From an uncultured cyanobacterium (GTDB taxonomy: Bacteria; Cyanobacteriota; Cyanobacteriia; PCC-6307; Cyanobiaceae): 10,710 nucleotides of DNA. Location of the stretch: contig CAIXOZ010000209.1 in the NCBI GenBank assembly GCA_903921295.1, positions 1 through 10,710 of the forward strand. The letters are read 5' to 3'. Under the pieces are notes generated by a model, which was not told the DNA's origin, searched no databases, and saw only the letters and a program-made list of their open reading frames with translations. Each line of letters starts with the position of its first letter. Position 1 is the first letter of the stretch. Made by a program: the position numbers and the translations under genes. Positions 5,898 to 10,710 of the stretch are shown in pieces.

Positions 5898-7985
5898 ATG
5901 TCCGCTGCCGTGTCAGGGATCCATCTCGGCCAGCCCTGGCCCCTGGGGGCGACGCCCAACGCCAGGGGCGTCAACTTTTCTGTGGTGGCGCCCATGGCCA
6001 CCCGGGTGGAGCTGTTGCTGTTCAGCCACGGGGAGGCCAGCGAGCCGAGCCGCGTGGTGGAGCTTGACCACCACCACTGCTCAGGCAGCCACTGGCATGT
6101 CGAAGTGGAGGGTCTTGGCATCGGCAGCTGTTACGGCTACCGGGTGTTCGGCCCCCTGCTGCCGGGTGGCCATGGCTTCAATCCCTCCAAGGTGCTGCTC
6201 GATCCGTGCGCCCGCGCCATCGCCGGCTGGGACAGCTACCAGCGGGGTGCCGCCGTCGGCGCCGCCCCGAACACGGCCTGCTGCCTGAAGGGGGTCGTCA
6301 CGGATCGCGAACCGTTCGATTTCGTCGCAGCACCACGGCCCCGCCACAGCTGGCAGCAGACGGTGATCTACGAACTGCATGTGGGCGGTTTCAGCCGCGG
6401 CGAGGGATCACCGGTCAGCCCGGAGCTGCAGGGCACACTGCCGGGCCTGATCGAGACGATCCCCAGGCTGAAGGCGCTCGGGGTGACGACGATCGAACTG
6501 CTGCCGGTGATGGCCTTCGATCCCCATGACGCCCCCGTCGGGCGCGAGAACTACTGGGGCTACAGCCCGCTCAGCTGGATGGCGCCGCATCCGGCCTACA
6601 TCGCCGGCTCCGATCCCCTGGCAGCACGGCAGCAGATGCGCCAGCTGGTGACGGCCTGCCATCAGGCCGGCCTGGAGGTGGTGCTGGATGTGGTCTACAA
6701 CCACACCTGCGAAGGCAATCAGGGCGGACCGACCCTGAGCTGGCGTGGCTTCTGCGACCGCCTCTACTACCACCAGACCGCACGCGGCGACTATCTCGAT
6801 GTCAGCGGCTGCGGTAATTCGATCGCCGCGAACCGGGGCCTGGTCCGGCGTCTGATTCTCGAATCCCTGCGCTGCTGGGCCATCGAACTGGGGGTCGATG
6901 GCTTCCGCTTCGACCTCGGCATCGCCCTGACCCGGGGGGAAGACCTCGCCCCGCTCGACCATCCGCCGCTGTTTGAAGCGATCGAAGCGGATCCTGCCCT
7001 CAGTGACATCAAGCTGATCAGCGAACCCTGGGACTGCGGTGGCCTCTACCGGCTCGCTGACTTCCCGGCCCGTCGGGTGGCCAGCTGGAACGGCCGCTTC
7101 CGCGATGACGTGCGCCGCTTCTGGAAAGGGGATGACCGCACCACCTGGACCCTGGCGCAACGGCTCTCCGGCAGCCCGGATCTGTTCGGTGGCCAGCCCG
7201 CGCCCCTGGGACGCTGCATCAACTTCCTCACCGCCCACGACGGTTTCACCCTGGCGGATCTGGTGCAGTACAACGGCAAGCACAACCTGGCCAACGGCGA
7301 GGACGACCGCGACGGCGACAACCACAACAACAGCTGGAACCACGGCGTTGAGGGGCCGAGCAGCGATCCGCAGATCCAGGCCCTGCGTCGGCGCCAGCTT
7401 CGCAACCTGCTCAGCACCCTGCTGTTGGCGCCGGGAGTGCCGATGCTGCTGATGGGAGATGAGGTACGACGCAGCCAGGGCGGCAACAACAATTCCTGGT
7501 GCCAGGACAATCCCCTGGGCTGGATGCATTGGCAACCGGATGCAGAGGACCAGGCCATGAACGTGTTCGTTCAGCGCTTGCTGGCCCTCCGCCGCCGGCT
7601 GCAGCACCTGTTCAATCCCGAGACCCCCCATACCGAAGGGCCGAAGCCCCGGGGACTGGAGCCGGGCCAGATCAGTCGCCACTGGCATGGGGTGGACCTG
7701 GAACACCCCGACTGGGCCAGCTGGTCGCACACCCTGGCCTGGTCGCTGCGTCATCCCCAGCACGGAGCCCTGATCTGGTGCGGGATGAACGCTTATCACC
7801 AACCGATCACCTTTGAGGTGCCCCGTCTCAGCCACGGCTGGCTGCGCTGCATCGATACCGCCCTGCCGGATGACGCCGATCTGCCGAGCGAGCCCGGGCC
7901 CTGGCAGGGGATCGAACGTGAGCTCGAGGGCCGCAGCCTGGTGCTGCTGGTGCAGCCGTTTCTGCTGGAAGGGGCCAGCCTCTGA
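5898..7985 (+). CDS. glgX: Glycogen debranching enzyme (GlgX / isoamylase type)
   Basis: A 695-residue GH13 hydrolase that cleaves alpha-1,6 branches of glycogen or its limit dextrins in the cytoplasm. The order is an N-terminal CBM48-like beta domain (about 9-110, starting GQPWPLGATPNARGVNFSVV), the (beta/alpha)8 catalytic barrel with DVVYNH (264-269), nucleophile Asp339 in GFRFDLG, acid/base Glu376 in SEPWD and the third acid Asp448 in TAHDGF, then a C-terminal beta domain. NGEDDRDGDNHNNSWNHG and GGNNNSWCQD are typical of the GlgX/isoamylase subfamily. Length is normal and all catalytic residues are present. Whether it prefers phosphorylase limit dextrin (GlgX) or longer chains (isoamylase, as in starch-making cyanobacteria) cannot be told from these motifs. 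It is divergent from the MBL-fold gene and convergent with the DUF1643 gene. Confidence 0.95.
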   Translation: MSAAVSGIHLGQPWPLGATPNARGVNFSVVAPMATRVELLLFSHGEASEPSRVVELDHHHCSGSHWHVEVEGLGIGSCYGYRVFGPLLPGGHGFNPSKVLLDPCARAIAGWDSYQRGAAVGAAPNTACCLKGVVTDREPFDFVAAPRPRHSWQQTVIYELHVGGFSRGEGSPVSPELQGTLPGLIETIPRLKALGVTTIELLPVMAFDPHDAPVGRENYWGYSPLSWMAPHPAYIAGSDPLAARQQMRQLVTACHQAGLEVVLDVVYNHTCEGNQGGPTLSWRGFCDRLYYHQTARGDYLDVSGCGNSIAANRGLVRRLILESLRCWAIELGVDGFRFDLGIALTRGEDLAPLDHPPLFEAIEADPALSDIKLISEPWDCGGLYRLADFPARRVASWNGRFRDDVRRFWKGDDRTTWTLAQRLSGSPDLFGGQPAPLGRCINFLTAHDGFTLADLVQYNGKHNLANGEDDRDGDNHNNSWNHGVEGPSSDPQIQALRRRQLRNLLSTLLLAPGVPMLLMGDEVRRSQGGNNNSWCQDNPLGWMHWQPDAEDQAMNVFVQRLLALRRRLQHLFNPETPHTEGPKPRGLEPGQISRHWHGVDLEHPDWASWSHTLAWSLRHPQHGALIWCGMNAYHQPITFEVPRLSHGWLRCIDTALPDDADLPSEPGPWQGIERELEGRSLVLLVQPFLLEGASL

Positions 7986-7995
7986 AGAGGCGGAC

Positions 7996-8025
7996 CTGGC
8001 CGCAGTGTTCACGGCCATCGGCCAG
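7996..8025. terminator. Possible hairpin between convergent genes
   Basis: CTGGCCG (7996-8002) can pair with CGGCCAG (8019-8025), or its TGGCCG part with CGGCCA (8012-8017, 9-nt loop). It lies in the 57-bp gap between the ends of glgX and the DUF1643 gene. No T-tract, so weak. Confidence 0.25.
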
Positions 8026-8042
8026 TCGTCAGGTCAGGGGGC

Positions 8043-8660
8043 TCACGGCTGCAGCCAGAGGGCCGGCCTCAGACCGTTGGGCAGATAAAGCGGATGGGCC
8101 GGATGGCCGCGCTGCGTCAGCCTGAGGTGGTGCAGCGGGGACAGCAGCCGTCGCACCGCCTGCTCGCGCTGCAGGTGATCGCCATGGTTGCCCCAGGCCG
8201 CCACGATCACGGCCGCCCGTGGTGCCAGGGCGAGAAGCCAGTGGTCGTTGGCAGGCCCCACCGGATCCGGCACCGCCTTCAACGTCGCCACCCTGGTGGC
8301 ACGGAAGGCAAACAGGTTGACCATGCAGAGAGCGTCATGGCCCCAGGCCTGGGCGAAACGGATGCAGCGGCGGCTCGTCGGATCATCGCCATGGGCATCG
8401 GCGGTGCTCGGATTCAGACCGATCACCATCGCGGTCGTGCCCGGCCCCCAGCGTCGCCAGAGCGCATAGCGGTAGTGACCGCAGGCGCTGACGATGGCAC
8501 TGCGATGGGGGCTCAGTCTGACGCTGGCAGACTCCCCATGGGTCAGAACCCGGCCGCCCCCCTCCAGCGGGCCTGAACCATCCGGGATCGCCAGGACGGC
8601 GTGGCAGGCTGGCGGCCAGACCTTCCAGGCCTGGTCGGGATCCGAGGGGATGAGCGCCAT
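8043..8660 (-). CDS. DUF1643 domain protein
   Basis: A 205-residue protein with the DUF1643 pattern: YRYALWRRWG (63-72), VIGLNPSTADAHGDDPT (79-95), RRCIRFAQAWG (97-107), VNLFAFRAT (114-122), a central VIVAAWGNHG (151-160) and a C-terminal HPLYLP (189-194). The biochemical role of this family is not established as far as I know; members appear in bacteria, phages and mobile elements as well as chromosomes. The first roughly 58 residues have no family motif and may be a lineage-specific extension. However, ATG 8660 is the only usual start before the domain, because the intervening Val and Leu codons are not GTG or TTG. The gene is convergent with glgX and divergent from the malic enzyme gene. 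No membrane segment or signal peptide is seen. Confidence 0.85.
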   Translation of the reverse strand: MALIPSDPDQAWKVWPPACHAVLAIPDGSGPLEGGGRVLTHGESASVRLSPHRSAIVSACGHYRYALWRRWGPGTTAMVIGLNPSTADAHGDDPTSRRCIRFAQAWGHDALCMVNLFAFRATRVATLKAVPDPVGPANDHWLLALAPRAAVIVAAWGNHGDHLQREQAVRRLLSPLHHLRLTQRGHPAHPLYLPNGLRPALWLQP

Positions 8661-8925
8661 GGCCGCAAGGTAATGGCAGCCAGGTCATGGCGGCCAGGGC
8701 CTGAACCATGCCTGATCGGACGCTGTCAGTGCCCTGGGCCTGAGGGACCAGGATCGATTCCTCGGCCTCGCCGTGTGGTCTGTCGCGCAGGCCAGCCCGG
8801 GCCATGACGGGTGCCCACGTCGCACCAACGGTGTGCATCCACACATCCGCCAGCGGTGGTTGGCGGGTTCAGTGGATGGGCCGCTGAGCCTGTTGCGCGT
8901 GTTGCCTGATCCTGCTGTGGCGCTG
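8661..8925. other. Divergent intergenic region, DUF1643 / malic enzyme
   Basis: About 265 bp that should hold both promoters. Visible are a 14-bp tandem repeat next to the DUF1643 start and a small perfect inverted repeat GTGTG-CATC-CACAC (8831-8844). I could not pick a convincing -35/-10 pair. The malic enzyme frame stays open back to 8773, so part of this stretch may be coding. Confidence 0.4.
8673..8700. repeat. 14-bp tandem direct repeat upstream of the DUF1643 gene
   Basis: ATGGCAGCCAGGTC (8673-8686) is followed at once by ATGGCGGCCAGGGC (8687-8700), 12 of 14 bases identical. It begins 13 bp upstream of the DUF1643 start codon. Confidence 0.45.
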
Positions 8926-10665
8926 ATGGACCGGGCGGAGGCCGCCGTGCGCCTCACCCACCGGCGTGGCCTGGACCTGCTTCGGCATCCGGCGCTGAAC
9001 AAAGGCACGGCCTTCAGTACCCAGGAACGGCGAAGCTTCGGCCTCGAGGGACTGCTGCCGGCAGGGGTGGAGAGCCTTGAGCAGCAGGTGGAGCGCTGCT
9101 GGCAGGCCTTTCAGGCCCTGGAGGATCCCCTCGAGCGCTTTCAGCAACTCGAAGCGATCCGGCGCAGCAACCTGGTGCTGTTCCATCGCTTTCTTGCGAC
9201 GCACCTGCAGGCGGTCCTGCCGATCGTGTACACCCCGACCGTGGGCGCGGCGATCCAGAGCTTCAGCCGCAGTTACCGCAGTCCGGTGGAGGGAATCTTC
9301 CTGAGCGCCCAGCAACGGGGACGACTGAGGCAGGTGCTGCGGGAGGCGATCGAAGCCCCCGTCGATCTGGTGCTCGTCACCGATTCCGAGGGTGTGCTCG
9401 GCCTGGGAGACCAGGGAGTCGGCGGTATCCACATCTGCCAGGGCAAGCTCGCCGTCTACACCCTCTGTGCCGGACTCGATCCCGAACGGATGCTGGCCGT
9501 GACCCTCGATGTGGGGACCAACCGCGACGCCCTGCTCGCCGATCCCCTCTACCCAGGACTGCGGCAACCAAGGTTGCGGGGCGAGGCCTATCTGGAGTTC
9601 GTGGATGAATTCGTGGACGCCGTGGCGGCCGAATGTCCTGGGGCCTGTCTGCACTGGGAGGACTTCGGCACCGGTAAGGCCAGAACACTGCTGGAGCGCC
9701 ACCGCTGGCACCTGCCCAGTTTCAATGACGACATCCAGGGCACCAGCGGTGTTGCCAGTGCCGCCGTGCTGGCGGCCTGTCGCGGCCTGGGGCAGCGCCT
9801 GCGCGATCAGCGCATCGTGATCTTCGGCGCCGGCACCGCCGGTTGTGGCATCGCCGAGGGCCTGATCCGCCTGCTCCAGGCCGAAGGCCTCAGCGCCGCA
9901 GAAGCGCGGGACCGCCTCTGGGCGATCGATCGCCAGGGGCTGCTGCTGCGCTCGATGGTCGATCTACCGCCGCTGGCCGCCTCCCTGGCGCGGGACTCCG
10001 CCGAGCTGGCCTCCTGGCCGCAGGGCCTGGAGCCGTCACCTGGGCTGGAGACCGTGGTGAAGCAGATCCGACCGACGGTGTTGATCGGTACCTCCACCGT
10101 GGGCGGCGCCTTCAGCGAACCGATCGTCCGCGCCATGGCCGGCACCTGTGCGCGACCGGTGATCCTGCCCCTGTCCAATCCGACAGCCCTGGCGGAGGCC
10201 ACCCCCAGCGACCTGCTGCGCTGGAGCGACGGTCGGGCGCTGGTGGCCACCGGCAGCCCCTTCGGGGCTGTGGAGGGGCGCACGATCGGTCAGTGCAACA
10301 ACTGCTTCCTGTTTCCGGGCCTCGGCCTGGCGGCCGTGGCGATGGGACTGACGGCGATCACCGACGCCATGATCGACGCGGGTCTGCAGGCACTCGCGGA
10401 TCACATCCCGGCCAGCCGCGATCCAGAGGCCGCCCTGATGCCCGGGCTTGAGGAGGCACCGATCGTCGCCAGAGCCGTGGCCGCCGCCGTTGCCCGCCAG
10501 GGCCTGCGCGATGGCGCCACGACCCGGATCGTGGCCGAGGAGGAGGTCGAGACCCTGCTGGATCAGATGCGTTGGACCCCGAGCTATCGCCCCCTCAGAG
10601 CCGCGCCGACCGCAAACGCAGGAACGACTCCAGGGATGGAACAACCAGCCCCCAACAAGCGCTGA
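8926..10665 (+). CDS. Malic enzyme, large MaeA type (malate oxidoreductase, decarboxylating)
   Basis: Converts malate to pyruvate and CO2 with NAD(P)+ reduction, in the cytoplasm. From ATG 8926 it has 579 residues, the size of the large malic enzymes such as E. coli MaeA (565). Aligned landmarks are LNKGTAFSTQERR, IVYTPTVGAA with catalytic Tyr102, GLGDQGVGGI, Lys174 in CQGKLAVYT, metal ligands Glu245-Asp246 in WEDFG and Asp269 in FNDDIQGT, the dinucleotide loop GAGTAGCGIAEG (301-312), PLSNPTALAEATP and CNNCFLFPG. All key residues are present. NAD versus NADP use cannot be decided here. The start is uncertain: the frame is open to 8773, with GTG 8872 and GTG 8917 as further options, and no ribosome site is clear before any of them. 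ATG 8926 best fits the family N-terminus. The gene is divergent from the DUF1643 gene. It is not the roughly 460-residue malic enzyme known from Synechocystis (slr0721). Confidence 0.93.
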   Translation: MDRAEAAVRLTHRRGLDLLRHPALNKGTAFSTQERRSFGLEGLLPAGVESLEQQVERCWQAFQALEDPLERFQQLEAIRRSNLVLFHRFLATHLQAVLPIVYTPTVGAAIQSFSRSYRSPVEGIFLSAQQRGRLRQVLREAIEAPVDLVLVTDSEGVLGLGDQGVGGIHICQGKLAVYTLCAGLDPERMLAVTLDVGTNRDALLADPLYPGLRQPRLRGEAYLEFVDEFVDAVAAECPGACLHWEDFGTGKARTLLERHRWHLPSFNDDIQGTSGVASAAVLAACRGLGQRLRDQRIVIFGAGTAGCGIAEGLIRLLQAEGLSAAEARDRLWAIDRQGLLLRSMVDLPPLAASLARDSAELASWPQGLEPSPGLETVVKQIRPTVLIGTSTVGGAFSEPIVRAMAGTCARPVILPLSNPTALAEATPSDLLRWSDGRALVATGSPFGAVEGRTIGQCNNCFLFPGLGLAAVAMGLTAITDAMIDAGLQALADHIPASRDPEAALMPGLEEAPIVARAVAAAVARQGLRDGATTRIVAEEEVETLLDQMRWTPSYRPLRAAPTANAGTTPGMEQPAPNKR

Positions 10666-10705
10666 TGGAAACAGCGACGAAGCAAAAACTCTGGAAAAAA
10701 CAGAG
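10660..10705. terminator. Two weak hairpins after the malic enzyme gene
   Basis: CGCTG-N7-CAGCG (10660-10676) overlaps the stop codon, and CTCTG-N7-CAGAG (10689-10705) follows. On the minus strand the second stem is followed by TTTTTG, so it could end a gene entering from the right. Five-bp stems make this a weak call. Confidence 0.25.
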
Positions 10706-10710
10706 CGGGC

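Noticed and set aside
6408..8018. 536-codon open frame on the minus strand
   Set aside because: It lies antisense to glgX, which shows the full catalytic motif set. Composition is typical of a shadow frame.
8869..9711. 280-codon open frame on the minus strand
   Set aside because: It lies antisense to the malic enzyme gene, with His/Gln-rich shadow composition and no recognisable domain.
1..10710. tRNA, rRNA, CRISPR array, transposase or prophage genes
   Set aside because: Read by eye on both strands, none of their signatures was found: no regularly spaced longer repeats, no DDE transposase or integrase motifs, no cloverleaf with a TTCRANY T-arm in the gaps.

Overview
The window looks like chromosome from a GC-rich unicellular cyanobacterium, most likely of the Synechococcus/Cyanobium group. 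The evidence is a cyanobacterial-type AbrB regulator (cyAbrB), a glycogen-debranching isoamylase/GlgX, a glutamyl-Q tRNA(Asp) synthetase close to an HU gene, two copies of the cyanobacterial HIP1 octamer GCGATCGC, and high GC throughout. This placement is inference from gene content, because no rRNA or other marker gene is present.

Layout from left to right. (1) 1-2141, minus: a cation-transporting P-type ATPase whose C-terminal membrane half lies outside the window. (2) 2270-2638, minus: cyAbrB, with an AT-rich inverted repeat directly in front of its start codon. (3) 2865-2978, plus: a 37-residue single-membrane-segment peptide, followed by hairpins and a decaying 20-bp tandem repeat. (4) 3119-3457, minus: a small DnaJ-type zinc-finger protein. 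(5) 3524-4612, minus: gluQ. (6) 4690-4965, minus: HU, separated from gluQ by a perfect 14-bp terminator-like stem. (7) 5136-5846, minus: a metallo-beta-lactamase-fold protein that has lost most metal ligands. (8) 5898-7985, plus: a debranching enzyme divergent from (7). (9) 8043-8660, minus: a DUF1643 protein convergent with (8). (10) 8926-10665, plus: a large (MaeA-type) malic enzyme divergent from (9).

Most genes are single transcription units with intergenic gaps of about 50-270 bp, and there is no clear multi-gene pathway operon. The shared theme is housekeeping: glycogen breakdown, malate decarboxylation, tRNA modification, chromosome architecture, ion transport and a global carbon/nitrogen regulator. 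I see no transposase, integrase, CRISPR array, tRNA or prophage gene, and nothing that forms a convincing new multi-gene system. The items most worth a second look are the degenerate metallo-beta-lactamase-fold protein, the zinc-finger protein, the 37-residue membrane peptide, and the repeats upstream of cyAbrB and HU.
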